Part shown: positions 1-12,326 of the stretch, in pieces
Numbering within the stretch: the first letter of the stretch is position 1
Layout of the letters: every line of letters begins with the position of its first letter
Assembly: GCA_018873225.1 (NCBI GenBank)
Contig: JAEILZ010000002.1
Location: forward strand, 3,906,001-3,970,000
Origin: [Phialemoniopsis] sp. UDSM-2020
Lineage: Eukaryota > Ascomycota > Sordariomycetes > Thyridiales > Thyridiaceae
Direction: 5' to 3'
DNA: 64,000 nucleotides
The notes under the pieces: model-generated
Database searches by the model: none
The model's input: only the letters and a program-made list of their open reading frames with translations
Told to the model about the DNA's origin: nothing
Made by a program: the position numbers and the translations under genes

Positions 1-1640
1 CAAAGAATGGACTGATACGGACATCAACTTCAAGTCAATACCACAGAAGCAGATGATGTTTGATATGAGTTGCTGGAGTAGAAAAATGATCTCCTACAGT
101 TACATGAAACTCAATTTGTCTTGTCAGATCATGTCGATTGGACGCGCTGAAAGTCAAGCGCTCAACGTCCGACTGGGAAAGGCTCCTCGTCGGTGCTCCT
201 TAAGTTTCACACACAACCTAGACCATATGTCATCATGATTGCGTACTGAGATAGACGTACTGATGTGCTCCTGAGGTAACGCATTATCGTTGAAGGTTTT
301 ACGAATAGGTACACTCGATTTGTTTCCTATTATGTTCAATATGTCGTCCGGTTTTGACCCCCATATCTTCTTCAGTTCCTCGCAAAGTGACTAGATGTGA
401 TGTTTCTAGTCGCTTAGTGAATGAGTCGAGACGATAGCCGAGTATTAGGACATCGTATGTCTTGCTCTTTGTTGCATTGCCTTGGTACCACGAGATATCG
501 ATTCCAACGGCAGCAACCCCTGATTCTTACCTTGGAGGAGCGGTCTGGAAGAAGTGGTAGAGGTAGCTTCTTAGGAAGCGGGCGTTGCCTTCTGCAACAT
601 TGCATTCGTCGTAAAAGACAAATCCTTGAAGGACCGGATAGAACCATCTTTGATGGCATAGGTTGCGGCGCAGCACAGCAATCCATGGATATTTCTAGTC
701 CAACCCTTGACGTCTTCCAGAAATACCTCCACACAATCCGATGAACGCTCCCTCTTGACCAATGAGCAGGTCTCCTGATCCCCAAAGACCAGCTCCTTAG
801 ATCTCTGTGTTCTCGCAGGATCGTTCATCGCAACGATTGCTTCTTTGAATGGAAGGTGTCACTTCCGGTCCTGGGCCTGCCGCCTGTTTCTGTCAGCCTG
901 TGTGTCACTGTTCCATTCCCATCCCAATCAATCGAGTACGATGGCCTGAGACATTGTGCTAATTCGGGTGTCATGTCTCATTTCAAGGTAGGAATGGAAG
1001 ACCCGGAAAGGTCTAGAACGGACACATGGTAGGCGGTAGCCGATCGTCCGGGCGGGTATCGGGTCCATCCGAGTTGATGGGGTAAGACCACTCGAAAGCC
1101 GCAAGGAAGCCACGAGGGAGTGTACTGAACCCTGATCAAATCTCAGCAGATTGGTCCTTTCACGCGCGATTGGGGTTGCGTCTAGACGGAACGGATGGCC
1201 TGTACCTGCGTTTACTGCAGGGGTAGGGTTGCATGGAAGGATCGGGGGTTGAGGCTTATTAGCAGACCATGTTGCATCTGGTCGCGCTTCCGAGCGAGAC
1301 AGCTAGACTTTAAGATTGTATACTTTGACAGGATAATATTCTGTGCCTCGCCAGGGTGTGCTCTTGGCCAGGAAGGGAAGGTCGCCTCTGATTCTGACCT
1401 GTGAGAACGCTGAATGTTAAGCCACCTCAGATGGAGTCAGACTACTTCGGGAACTTGAAGCCACCTACGCACATACAATGGAACCCTCCAGCAATGAAGT
1501 TGCAATATCGAGCCAAGCCAGACTGGTCTATAGTATGTATTCCCATCCATCGGAGGATCACATCGTGCCTAAGTATAGTCAGCATCTCAGAACCCTCGTC
1601 AAGATCGTATTCGTTGGTGTGAAAGTAGGCTTCTCACGAA
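1..1640. other. Intergenic, no gene recognised
   Basis: No reading frame here looks like a protein family member. The open frames between 414 and 828 lie on both strands, lack a good ATG context and show no domain. I see nothing else until the TATA box of the thaumatin-like gene. Confidence 0.5.
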
Positions 1641-1652
1641 TCTCGAAAAAAG

Positions 1653-1660
1653 TATATAAA
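1653..1660 (+). promoter_or_regulatory. TATA box of thaumatin-like gene
   Basis: A TATATAAA sequence lies about 130 bp upstream of the ATG at 1788. A C/A-rich leader follows it, as is usual for strongly expressed fungal secreted proteins. Confidence 0.6.
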
Positions 1661-1787
1661 CCCTCTAGAATTCTCACTCAGCTGGCGAGAAACTCTTTGC
1701 AATAGTACAAGCCTTAACCAGCAAAACCTCTTCGATCCTTGGTGTTCTCACGATCATATATCTTATACCTTGGACCAGATACCAACC

Positions 1788-2628
1788 ATGCTCTCCCGTA
1801 TCAGCACTCTGGCTCTCCTGGGCCTTGCCTCAAGCATTGCCGCTTTCCCTCAGCCAGATCCTACCCCGGTGGCTGCTGCTGCTGCTCGTGAGGTCGGCGA
1901 GGACACCGTCTCCGTCCCCGGTAACGCCATCAGCGTCGCCGACTACTGGAAGACCGCCGTTCCTCAGATCACCGATGCCCCTGACCCCGAGCTTGCCGCC
2001 GCCCAGCGGTTCACCATCAAGGTCACCAACAAGTTCGGCGATGGCGTTCAGACCAAGCACGCACTCAATGCCGGTTTCAAAGACATCGTCTCGGGCAGCA
2101 AGGGCCAGGGCGTCATGAAGAAGGGTCAGCTATCTCAGTTTGTCGTGCCTGTCGGCTGGGCTGGCAACGTAGCCCTTGTGCGCAACGGCGGCGGCCGTAC
2201 CTTCTTGGGCGACGAGACCCTGATCGAGGGCTCGTTCGTCAAGCAGAATGGGGTCCCCAAGTTCGACATTGACGTGTCTTATGTGTAAGCTGATCACCGC
2301 CAACTCAACACTCATCACTTGAGACTAATCGTGCTGCAGTACTGGATTCAGTGTGCCCGTCACATGCACATGCAACGGCAAAACCGTGACGGGCTGCAGC
2401 AAGCCCCTCTGGTCCCTGAATAAATGCGGCAACGACAACGGCAAGGGCTCGTGCAAGAACCCTCACCGCAACACCAAGGGGTCTGCCACCAAGTTCTTCA
2501 AGCCCTGCCAGCACGCCGCCTACACCTACCCCGATGACGATGGCGCCAATGCCAATGGTTTGTGCACGGGTAACACAATCACCTGCTGCATCGGGACCAG
2601 CTGCCCCAAGAACCCTAAGCAGGGTTAG
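1788..2628 (+). CDS. Secreted thaumatin-like (osmotin-like) protein
   Basis: There are two exons, 1788-2284 and 2340-2628. The 55-nt intron starts GTAAGC, ends GCAG and carries a GACTAATC branch site. The product is 261 aa. Residues 1 to about 19 (MLSRISTLALLGLASSIAA) form a signal peptide, so the protein is exported. The mature part follows the fungal thaumatin-like pattern: an FTIKVTNKFGDGVQT strand near the start, FDIDVSYVTGFSVPVTC in the middle, then a cysteine-rich half. Ten cysteines are present and all lie in exon 2, consistent with the disulfide-stabilised thaumatin fold. Family members bind or degrade beta-glucan or act as antimicrobials; which applies here cannot be read from sequence. 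A frame running in from 1770 begins with TTG, so the ATG at 1788 is the start. Confidence 0.85.
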
Positions 2629-2964
2629 GAGATGCCTGCTTATCGCGCACTACCATCCTTTTGGATATGGTAGTGGAGTGTGTGTAGGAGCCGCGGCAAA
2701 CCTGTCGACGGAAGTCAATCATTATTCGTGTATATACTGTTACAGCAATGTTGAGGAACCCGGGAACTAGGGAAGAGGTCGGCTTGACCGGCCGAACGAC
2801 GAAGACAACATCGTCTTATTTGACACTGCAGTGGAATTGCTACATGCGTACTCGCCACCTATTAGAAACTGCAAGTTGTGGCTTCGAGTGATCAATATGT
2901 ACACTGTAATAATCTTCAACGTTGGGCATTACTCTTCCATGATTTAGTCTGAAGTGAGTGAACT

Positions 2965-4459
2965 TCAATCATCCTTTGGTTTCTGGCCATACACGACCGT
3001 TCTGTACCATGGTGAGCGAGGCCTCAGACAGCAAGAAGGGGCGGAGACTTACAAATCAAGAAAAGCATGAAGTTTTGGGTCTTTGATCTCGTTGCGCAAA
3101 TCCATGAGGTAAAGCTGTGCCTCTTCATACTTCCACTACGATAGCAGCTTGTCAGTAAAGATGCTGACTGGTAGTCCAGGACAGGGAATACGTACGCCTA
3201 AAAGCTCAGTCAGGCCGCGAATCGAGAACCCTTCGAGACCATCTAGCAGGAATTGCCGGTTCCACAAGCCCCATCGCTTAAGGTTCTTATCCTTCGGCCA
3301 TGTGCCGATGGGCACCTTGATCACCTGCTTGTGAATGTTCTCGTATCCGGCTTCTTTGATGGACTCGGCCACCTTGTCACCCCAGAAGAAGGTCTTGCCG
3401 GTCGACTTGCCAATCTTTTCAAAGATCTCCACCCACTTGTTGAGCGGCGACTCGGGCTTGAGGCTACCATCGTCCGACTTGGCAATGCCCCAGAGCTCGA
3501 CGTGCTCAAGCCAGCCGCCAGGTTTTATGTATCGGGAAGCCGTGGTGTAGAACTCGGTCCAGTCCGGGATGCAGCCTGTCATGGCGCGGACGTGGATAAA
3601 GTCGTATTTGTTCTCGGGATGCGTCCATGGCTTGGTGATATCGTCGACCTCGAATCGGCAGTTGGGTGGTACAAAGTCCGGCTGGATGGGCGAAAGGTCG
3701 ACGCCGAGGACTTCGGCGGAGGGATGCTCGTCTGCAAACTCACTGGAAAAACAATCAGCACCAAGCTGCAGAGATAAAGCACGGGGATGAAACCTACATA
3801 GCCCAGATGCCAGTACCGCATCCAAGGTCTAGCACATTCTATGGTATGCATTTAGTCATCCATCAACCAAGAGCATAAATTATGCTGGAGGAATCGTACT
3901 TGCGGCTCGTTCCCGATGGGAGCGGCGTAAAGCTTGCCGCCCATGACGACGCGGTACATCTCGTGCCTGGGGAGAGAGAATTAGCCTCGAGCCTCCGCGA
4001 ATCCGAATGTTATTGGTCACCACTTACATGAGGTCTTCTGCCTCTTGCTGGCGATCATCATTGGGACCCCTTTTGGCAGGTGCATGAGCAGCGGGCAACA
4101 GACAAAACGACTCTTCAAGCTAAATGCGGCCTCACCAGTAGGCGCCATCCTCAAATGCGTGGTATCTTCGTCCATTCTCCCATTTGTAGTTCAGGATCGA
4201 AGATCTTAACGATGTAGTGTCGGTAACTTGTCTGTTGAGATCGGTATAAGTCCTGCGCTCTAGGCTAGTGGCTGTCGGCGAGACTTACGATGCGGGATAA
4301 GTCGAGTCGGCATCATCGGTGTCCTGTCGTAGCGATCACGGTCGCAATAGTGAGTAAATGATTGACGTTGAGCCAGAGTATGGGGCAATTTGAAGGTAAT
4401 GCGCTTACAACTTCGATAGGATTAGCACCGGGTGCTTCAGTAGTTTCGTCGGTACACAT
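2965..4459 (-). CDS. LaeA-like SAM-dependent methyltransferase
   Basis: Nine exons on the minus strand: 4459-4409, 4323-4289, 4252-4136, 4069-4028, 3966-3900, 3838-3798, 3742-3196, 3135-3053 and 3001-2965. They join in frame to 339 aa. Every donor is GTRNGN-like and every acceptor YAG or AAG. The N-terminal block (SILNYKWENGRRYHAFEDGAYW) is the conserved lead-in of LaeA-type fungal methyltransferases. SAM motif I, VLDLGCGTGIWAIEFA, falls near residues 106-121 and is split by an intron. Motif II is VLGVDLSPIQP and the motif IV region is FEVDDITKPW. The C-terminus ends in VVYGQKPKDD. LaeA itself is a nuclear regulator of secondary metabolism, but this is a large paralogous family, so neither target nor role can be assigned. 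No biosynthetic cluster lies beside it. Confidence 0.88.
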
Positions 4460-6621
4460 ATTTAGCCTTGGATTAGGGCGGTTTGGTAAATTGGATGGAG
4501 ACGGCGCAGGAAGTGCAAAAACAACAGCGGTGAAAGGCAAACCCTTAAAACTGAGGCAAGGATAACCCCGCTCAGCAGGAGCTCCATCAGTGGCTTTCGA
4601 CAACCAATCAACCACCCTGGGAAGCAAACACTTGGTGAACCCATGTAGTGTAACATCTTTCCACTTCTTTGACATCAATCACTGGCACGACTGGGAGCCA
4701 CGGCGCTGTCCTATGTCATCCCAGTTTGTCGAAACAACGCGCTGTAGCGCGATATCCCCCATGCTAAAACCCCACCCGCAAAGAAACGATCAACATTCAG
4801 ATGATTGATTTGGGGATTCACCGCACCGGTTCATCGGTAAACCAGGGGTGACACGTGGAGAAATTGTCCCGTCAAAACTGATTTATTTGCTTGCTTGACC
4901 AAGCTAGTTGTCCTGATAGATCTTGTAGAGACATTGGAAGCGCTGCCAAGGCCGGTGTTTGACATCAATTTAGTGTGACTTGCATAGTCTGCGCATCGTC
5001 GAATACGCCCAAGACTGCTCCAGTAGCCCTGCGACATCATATAGGCATGGCGAGGAGGTGTCCCCAAAGCTGTGAAACGCCGGCTCAAGTAGTCCTCTAT
5101 GATATATGGATGTAAAACGTATGCGCGCCGGGCCGCGTGGTTGATGTTACGGAAGCTCCCGCTCTCGTCATACTGCTACACCAGCAACACGGCAGAAAGG
5201 CGTGTACATGTGCAACATGAAACTTCTGATGCAGAGTGGCAGCAATTTCAAGCACATCGGAAGACAATCGCTGATCAGATCAATAGGATTGAAGAGTACA
5301 AAGTGATCACTGCCCACGCTGAGATCTCCAGGATCCCTTGAGTTGTCGCGTCATTTGACCAGTCTCCGCTAACTGCATTTCAGGCACTGAAAACCACTTC
5401 TCGTTAGATGTTTGAACTATAAGAAAGGATTTGAGATTGAAGACCTCGTCTGCCGGTGGCAAGCCTTTCCAGACTTGTACTACCATCGCGCCACTGCCAC
5501 TGGGCACTGTGTCTGATGTTGGACCTCCACTATGTACTGCAATATCTCCCCATCCTTCCCTGCACGCACCTTCGTCACTTACATAATCCAGCACCACAAC
5601 TTTCATCAGGTGCGACGCGGATTCTGGATACATAGTACAAGCTGGGTAAGTCAGCTGGGTCGGGGTTAGTATCACCGTTTGTACTCCGTAGAAAAGTAGC
5701 CATTTGGTCGCCCATGTTGGCCGAAAGAGCAACTCAGTACTTGATGACAATGACTATATTCGGTTCCTGATTGTTGCGCCTCCAAGCTGAGGAAGGTGAA
5801 ACCTGGATTAAAGACTACCAGCTTCATGATATGTGGATCGAGCTCTTATCTAAAAAAGACTAATAAGCGTACAAGATCATTATCAACAAGGATGATGTAG
5901 GTATGCGTATCAGACAAAGCCACACCCACAGGTTCGCCTTGGCAGACTTCTTTATCGTGTGAGGGGAGTCGATACAATGGTGGGCGCGAGCCGAGGCTGA
6001 TGCCGATCCTGAGCCATCTTTCTCTTTGTCCGAAATGCGGAAGATGCCGAAACAAGCCGCCTGAGAACGCGCGGTACTCAGGACAGCGGGGTAATGCTGG
6101 CACTTAGCATTCTTGCTTCGTGAAACGAGCGTGCTTCGTCGAACTTTCTCGCTTGTTCACTCACCCACTCTTTTGAACTTGATACCGAACTGTCGCGGCA
6201 GTCGCTGACGCTTGCCCGATGTGAACTCTCCACACGACCGCTCCCCACGTCGTCTCGGTGGCCGTAACCGCACTAAGGGGATTTCCCCGTTACTACTAGC
6301 TGGTCTAGCCCCAGAAGTGAAGATCACCTCCCCTATCATGCAACCACCATGCCATTTTGATAAGGTCAGCGTAGCATTTTGCCAAGAAATGCAGATAACT
6401 CAATGGCTTCTCCGAGAGTTGTCTGATGTCAATGGCTGGCCAATGCTTATCTCCCTTACCAGCAGAATATCTGCTTAAAGGCGCCTGATCCCTCGATTCA
6501 ATTCCCATCCTCAGATATCGACATGCTTGGTGGAGACCTCTGCGAGAGCATACCACCATAACAGAAACCATCGTGACTTCGTACTTTTGTTGTCGAAGGC
6601 GCAGTGTACAACCTATCCATC
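4460..6621. other. Intergenic, no gene recognised
   Basis: This 2.1-kb stretch has no recognisable gene. The longest frame (5750-5307, minus) opens on TTG and has no domain signature. The last 200 bp are presumably the original promoter of the truncated permease. Confidence 0.45.
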
Positions 6622-7165
6622 ATGGAGAAACAACCAGCAGAGCCCGGGCTCATGTCTGCTGATACTGCTGGGCGGCGTCCAACGGGAGGCCTTCACGAGG
6701 CCGGGGATACGGAACTTCTGGAAACGAAAAGGGGTCTTAGTCCTCGTCACGTCCAACTTATGGCTATTGGAGGCTCAATTGGGACCGGGCTATGGGTATG
6801 AAACCTGTGGCGCTTTTTCTACCATGGCTACTGGGGCAAGTCTAACAATGGGGCAATCTACGCAGGTCGGCATCGGCGGCGTGCTGAGCAAGTCGGGACC
6901 GCTCTCCCTCGTCCTGGGATATATCTTCTGGGGCATCCTGTACGTCTGGCCTCTCGACCTGTGCGTGGCCGAGATGTGCGCATACTTGCCGGTCCGCGGC
7001 TCCATCTTCGAGCTCGCTTCGCGCTTCGTCGACCCTGCTCTCGGCTTCGCGATGGGCTGGACATACTTCCTCGCCGGTCTCATGCTAGTCTGTGTCGAGT
7101 ACTCGGCGGTGGCTACTGTCATTCAATACTGGAACGACGATATCAATCCAGCCGTCTGGGTTGCG
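6622..7165 (+). pseudogene. Truncated amino-acid permease (N-terminal third only)
   Basis: Exon 1 (6622-6795) and exon 2 (from 6866) flank a 70-nt intron, GTATGA...CGCAG, with a TCTAACAATG branch site. They encode the start of an AAT/APC-type yeast amino-acid transporter: a cytosolic N-terminus, then LMAIGGSIGTGLWVGIGG, the family's first membrane helix. Two more helices follow, ending at INPAVWVA near residue 158. Full-length members have about 12 helices and 500-560 aa. After 7165 similarity stops abruptly and the sequence becomes the 3' flank and then the antisense of the GH125 gene, whose stop codon is at 7204-7202. The frame stays open to 7696 only because it reads GH125 backwards. A three-helix stub cannot transport, so I call it a remnant, still with intact start and splice sites. 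Confidence 0.8.
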
Positions 7166-7201
7166 ACCAAAAACCTTCTTGCCCGCGCCTCCTTACAGCC
7201 C

Positions 7202-9232
7202 TCACTGCCAGCTCTTTGCCAGCAGCCCTTCCCCTTCCGCATCCGCTGTAGCCGTGCCTTTCTTTTTCTCTTCCTCCTCAATTCTGAGGATAAGCTCCCC
7301 AAACAGCCCGTTCGCCCACCCGAACCACGCCCTCGTCCAGTCATCGGCGCTAAACGCATTCACCGTCTCGTGGATCACGCCCCATCCCCCCGTCGAGTCG
7401 AGCACCTGCTCCAGCTGCGCCTGCACCTCCGCCTGCGCAGTGACAGGGGCCGCAGCATCCGTAGCAGAGGTCCCATTACTCCGGTTTCCGGATGGCACAT
7501 CGTACGCCGTCATCGCCGCCACGATGGCCGCCATCGGCCACCCCTTGCCCGGACCCAAGTGCGGGCCCCCGACGGCCGACAGCACGGGGCCCTTGGCCCA
7601 GTACGGGTTGTCCGCGCTCGTCACGAACCGCCGCGTGTTGGCGTAGATCGCATCGTGCTCCTCGGCCGTGCGTCCGCCCTCCGGCAATCCGACTGATGAC
7701 CGACTGTAGTTGAAAAGGGGCGCCGCAAGTAACGAGGGTAGATTCGCATCGTCCATGAGGTTCTGCCCGCCGAACCCGTCCACCTCGTACGCGTAGATCT
7801 CGCCGTACTTCTTATGCTCGACAATCGCCTCGGCGTCGACGCCCTTGCGGATCCCCAGCGCGAATTTCCGCATCACCACCGTCAGACTGGCCGCGCGCGG
7901 GTCGGCGTCTGTGAGGCCGGCCATGATGTGCGACGCCTCCTCGAGATACTTGGCCCACATCATGTTGGCCGGCACGAGGAACTGGTAGATGGTCGCGTCG
8001 TCCGAGGGCCGGAACGCCGTGCGCACCATGCCGTTCTCGCGGCTCGGGTTGCCCAGCCCGTCGTTGGTCAGCGTCTCGCTGCCGCGGTTCGTCCACCCCG
8101 TAAACGTCCACGCCGAGGCCTGCACCTTGCCGTCCTCCCCGTAGGTGCCTTTCCGCATGGCGCCCGCTGCCTCGACGGCGGCCTGCACGGCGTCGATCCA
8201 CGCGTGCTTGCCGAAGAAGGCGAGGTCGCCCGTGCGCTCGGCGTAGGCGGTCGAGATCTGCAGGAACGAGGCGAGCGAGTCGAGCTCCCACTTGCAGTCG
8301 AAGACCTTGCCCGGGTCGTAGGGCGGGATCGGCCGGTTGTTGTGGTAGGCGCCGTTGTGCGTGGGCTCGATGCCGGACTCGGTCGGCGGCTGGAAGCTGT
8401 GGCAGTAGGGCGAGATGACGATGTAGCGCGCGTGCGAGTTGATGAGCCCGCGCCAGAGGCTGGCGAGCGAGTCCGGGGACGAGTCGGCCTCGAGCAGCGA
8501 CCGGTACGAGTAGATCTGCGACGCCGAGTCGCGCAGCCACATGGCGTCGATGTCGCCCGTGATGACGTAGGTGAGCTCCTCGTCCGTCTGCTCCTCGAGG
8601 ATGACGCCGTCGTCGCGCGTCTTGTTGCGGTAGCCCTTCCACTTGACCATGGTGTCGAGCGTGTTGGGGTAGCTGTTCTCGAAGAGGCGGAACAGGTCCG
8701 GGTCCTTGACGACGCCCTTCATGCGCGCGATCAGGGCCTCCATGCTGGACAGGTTGAAGCTGCGGCACTCGGGCGGCGGCCGCGCGTACGGGAACTTGCG
8801 CTTGCCCTCCGAGATTGGTCCCGGCTTGGTGCCTAGCCAGCTCTCAAACTTCATGCACGAGCTCGTGGCCGAGGGGATCACCGCCTCGACGACGGTCCCC
8901 GCGGACGAGGTCTGCGCAACGGGCGGTCCCGCCTGGTGTACGGCTGTTGGGGCGGCGGCCTCCTCGACAGGCCTGCTCTCGATTGGCACATTATATGAGT
9001 CCTCTTCGCCGTCGTCTTCGATCTGCACGTTGTTTGACTCGTCACTTGACCCCTCGGTTGATACCTCGCTCGGGGGCTGCTTCGGCAGTTCGGTGGATGG
9101 CTTGTCGGAGACACTGTCGGGCAGCATAGACACGCCGGGCGCGGACCAGATGATGAATACAACCGAGAAGGCTAGGAGCCCGGCAAGAAGCCATATCCGG
9201 GGGCGAAATTGACCGCCGAGGAGCATCGCCAT
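7202..9232 (-). CDS. GH125 exo-alpha-1,6-mannosidase-like, membrane-anchored (Mug157 family)
   Basis: A single-exon gene of 676 aa starting at ATG 9232. Residues 9-31 (about RPRIWLLAGLLAFSVVFIIW) form a type II signal anchor, so the enzyme likely faces the Golgi or ER lumen. An acidic, low-complexity stalk follows to about residue 125. The GH125 (formerly DUF1237) domain then runs to the end, with YVITGDIDAMWLRDSASQIY, the FDCKWELDSLASFLQIS block and WTRAWFGWANGLFGELIL near the C-terminus. The acidic residues in TGDIDAMWLRD and in the VIHETVNAF segment are plausible catalytic candidates. The family removes alpha-1,6-linked mannose from glycans. The 3' end converges on a truncated permease; about 40 bp separate the stop codon from the permease breakpoint. 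Confidence 0.9.
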   Translation of the reverse strand: MAMLLGGQFRPRIWLLAGLLAFSVVFIIWSAPGVSMLPDSVSDKPSTELPKQPPSEVSTEGSSDESNNVQIEDDGEEDSYNVPIESRPVEEAAAPTAVHQAGPPVAQTSSAGTVVEAVIPSATSSCMKFESWLGTKPGPISEGKRKFPYARPPPECRSFNLSSMEALIARMKGVVKDPDLFRLFENSYPNTLDTMVKWKGYRNKTRDDGVILEEQTDEELTYVITGDIDAMWLRDSASQIYSYRSLLEADSSPDSLASLWRGLINSHARYIVISPYCHSFQPPTESGIEPTHNGAYHNNRPIPPYDPGKVFDCKWELDSLASFLQISTAYAERTGDLAFFGKHAWIDAVQAAVEAAGAMRKGTYGEDGKVQASAWTFTGWTNRGSETLTNDGLGNPSRENGMVRTAFRPSDDATIYQFLVPANMMWAKYLEEASHIMAGLTDADPRAASLTVVMRKFALGIRKGVDAEAIVEHKKYGEIYAYEVDGFGGQNLMDDANLPSLLAAPLFNYSRSSVGLPEGGRTAEEHDAIYANTRRFVTSADNPYWAKGPVLSAVGGPHLGPGKGWPMAAIVAAMTAYDVPSGNRSNGTSATDAAAPVTAQAEVQAQLEQVLDSTGGWGVIHETVNAFSADDWTRAWFGWANGLFGELILRIEEEEKKKGTATADAEGEGLLAKSWQ

Positions 9233-12033
9233 GTTGGCGATGTGGCGCCACGTACGGCTGGCGCACGAGAGCCCTGGTGTTCAGATTTCAAGAGCGTGCA
9301 TGCGACACTGTCGCGGACAAGGAAAGGGGGAAAGAGGCAACGAGATCCAGGCTACAAGCTGCAGCAAGACATGGCCAAGGCAATGCTTTCGACTTTATGA
9401 AAGTATTGAAGCAGCAGCCAGACAATACTCAACCACAAGACCTTCAATCTTCAAGCTCAACATTGAACGCCATTCTCTGTCTGAGCCGCGAAGAAAGGGT
9501 ATCGTGGCCCTCTCCATGCCAGCAGCTCTCCCGCTTCCCACTGGAGCGCGGAGCGCAGGGACCCGTCAGCTGCAACATTGGGGTGGTCTCAGGCGCCGAA
9601 ACAGGTTAAGGTTGGGATGTAAATGCCTACCAGAATGCTTCGCTACATGATTCCAGGGGTCCAGAGAAGATGCCAAGACTTCTTGGCGGCGGGGGTGCTT
9701 TTTGAGAAAGGAGAGAATGTTTCTGCTCGTATGCGGGTGAAATTGTGTATTAGGACAGGTGGGTGGTGCGTTTGTTTGTTCAGGTGGACGTGCCGAGTGT
9801 CGACAGCGGAACACAACCAATTGACAGACCAAGGGTACCAGTACGACGGCAAATTCCCCCGGACTCGAGAGTAGGGTCAAGACTGAAGAGAGACAACCTG
9901 TAATGACAGGAACACACAATGACCTGGAAGCCAGCACGTGCCTCACACCCAGCGTGATAACGGATTGCTGAACTCGACGACTTGAGGTGTCAGGCATGGC
10001 GGGCGCGCGGGCGCTTCTGCAAATGCCGAACTACCCGGGGCGTCTCTCACCCTCAATTTCTCCCGCAAACTGCTTTTCCGGTTAAATTTGACCTCAGCTA
10101 GAGGTGGTTTTCAGCATGTAGTCAAGCTCTGGCACTTGTCAATGTTGTAAGAATAAGGTTGAGAATGATCTAGTTAGTGCAATTTCGTCCAGATTTATGA
10201 AGGCGTTCAACACAGGTAGAGATGGCACTTTTCCCAATCCGGCGATGTACCAATCCTGACTGGCAATGATCACCCTTGACCACGTCTCGTGGACAGACCT
10301 TGATAGACGACGACATACTCCGTGTATGCTGATGACGGTGACTATAGGTTAATACGGTCGTGAGCATGATACGTAAGCGATAACACCATTTGTAACATCC
10401 TCGCTGTCTTAAGTACTGTCAAAGTTAACAATAGTAAGATACACAGCGTTCCGACACAGCTTATAAAAACCTCTTTTAGAGTTCTTCTACTGCCTTTCTC
10501 TACTTTACGGCGGCATCTTTCGTAAAACCTCACTATACGACGACACATATACTACGAGTTGATGTTACGAGTGGTTAAGCTATCGTTTGTGCAGTCGTTC
10601 TTAAGCACCGGAATCAAGGCAGATCACTTCAATGAGCAGGATTGACCTTACTAGCAAGATAGAGATTGACAAACATTGCTCACAGGACCCGGAGGAAGAC
10701 ATCTGAGACTTGTTTTACCATCATTTAGAGACTTGCCTTATAGTAAGTTGCCGTCTACAGGGACTAGATTACACAGTAGAAAGAACAATCCGTTGAGCTG
10801 CTCTGGCACGAGTGGAGAGATATACATGGTAGCCATTTTGAGATGTTTCCCTCGTGTTTACAGAGCTTTCCCATGTGAGATTTCGTTAATCCCGAAGTTG
10901 CTAAGCTCAACAAGCAAGTCTATCTTAACGGCCAGTGCCGATCTCTGGGCCCGTCGAGATAAGCACTCGGTTAGAGGAAGAGATCACGTCAAGAGATGCA
11001 GGACAATACGCCATGAGGTGTAAGTTCTCCCCCACATCCCCTGCTTGACCAGTAGAGAAGAGACACTGCCCATTGGAAATGAAGTTGATTTTCTCACATG
11101 TGCTGACTGCTAATCCCCCACGTTGCACGCTCTGTCGAAAAGACCATGAAGCCAACGTCTCTACAGCATCGGAGTGATAGGTCCCCGAGTGACTAGGCAA
11201 GTGTAGTGTCCTAGGTTGCTTTCGTCACTCACGACTCGGGAGCTTTGTCACCAGTACTTACTTCGAGAGGGAGAACACCAAGATAGGGCGGCGTTTCTTG
11301 ATACCGAAAAAGGCTCAAATACCGATAACTCCAATCAAATCCCGTCATGATGTTCCCGTGTTGAAGAATCAAGGCTATGCATCACATCGAAACCGGAGTA
11401 GCCAGGCTGTCAAAAACCTGCCTCGCATGCATGATTCGGGTGGGTAAAAGAATAGCCACGAACCAGCACAAAGTCCCTGACCGCTGTGTCTGTGATCGGT
11501 GTGCGGAATTGCGGTCGAGACCCTGGCCGTGCAGCTCTTCTTTCTCCATTCGATACAGGAGACCTATACATGGAAGCCAACAACACATGTAGCACACATG
11601 GGAAGCGGGGTGTGATCTTCCCGCCCGGGCGTCAACGCTAATGCAACCCCGACAGAGTGTTTGCACATCAAGAACTGCCCTTGGTAGGATTACGCGCCTG
11701 ATGAAGTGTTTGCACATATGTGTGCATGTGTCTGTTGGTTTCCACCCCCTGGTCCATATCTCGGCTCTCAACTGGCGGTTGGTCCCCGAGACAGGGGGGC
11801 TGTGCTGTTAGTTCCCGCACCTCCGTCGACTACATGCCATCAAAGTATCGCGCCAGGCGTTAGATTATTGAGCTGATGTTGACTTACGTCCAATGAGACG
11901 GCAATGATCAATCACTCGGCATCGCGTGTATATCCTATTTAGACCTTTCGGGGTCCTCGCTCCCTTTTTGGGCGACGATCGCTCGAAGCTGTGTCGTCAA
12001 TACAAGGACCCGACAGTCTGGTTCGGTCCGACT

Positions 12034-12326
12034 TCCTATAAGAGACACTCTTGTCCGCCGAGATCCTACTTCGATCTAGTGAGTATCGTCCTTCATGAAT
12101 AGTGCCAATCAATCCGAACTAACGGTACTCAGTTACAGGGCTACTTGAGGGCATTCTGGCGAGCCGGATCAGAGGCATCATTTCGCCAGGCACCTGACAG
12201 AGCGTCCGAGCTTCCGACGTTATAGCCCCGGGTATGGAGTCTCGAATTGTGGCCAAGGCAAAAACGTATCAGCTCTGTGTCTTCTTTCAACGTATGAAGA
12301 CTTCGTTCACTTGGCAGAGCACCTAG
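12034..12326 (+). other. Possible spliced transcript leader with a tiny ORF
   Basis: A TATAAGAG element at about 12038 is followed by a well-formed fungal intron: GTGAGTATCG near 12076, an AACTAAC branch site and a TACTCAG acceptor near 12132. The first ATG after it (12234) opens a frame of only 30 codons with no recognisable motif. This could be a non-coding transcript or the first exon of a decayed gene. Evidence is limited to these signals. Confidence 0.2.

Noticed and set aside
5307..5750. 147-codon minus-strand frame
   Set aside because: Opens on TTG with no ATG near the start and no family signature; no splice partners found.
7814..8836. 340-codon plus-strand frame and a 318-codon minus-strand frame within GH125
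   Set aside because: Both are shadows of the GH125 coding sequence; Arg/Ala/Gly-rich nonsense.
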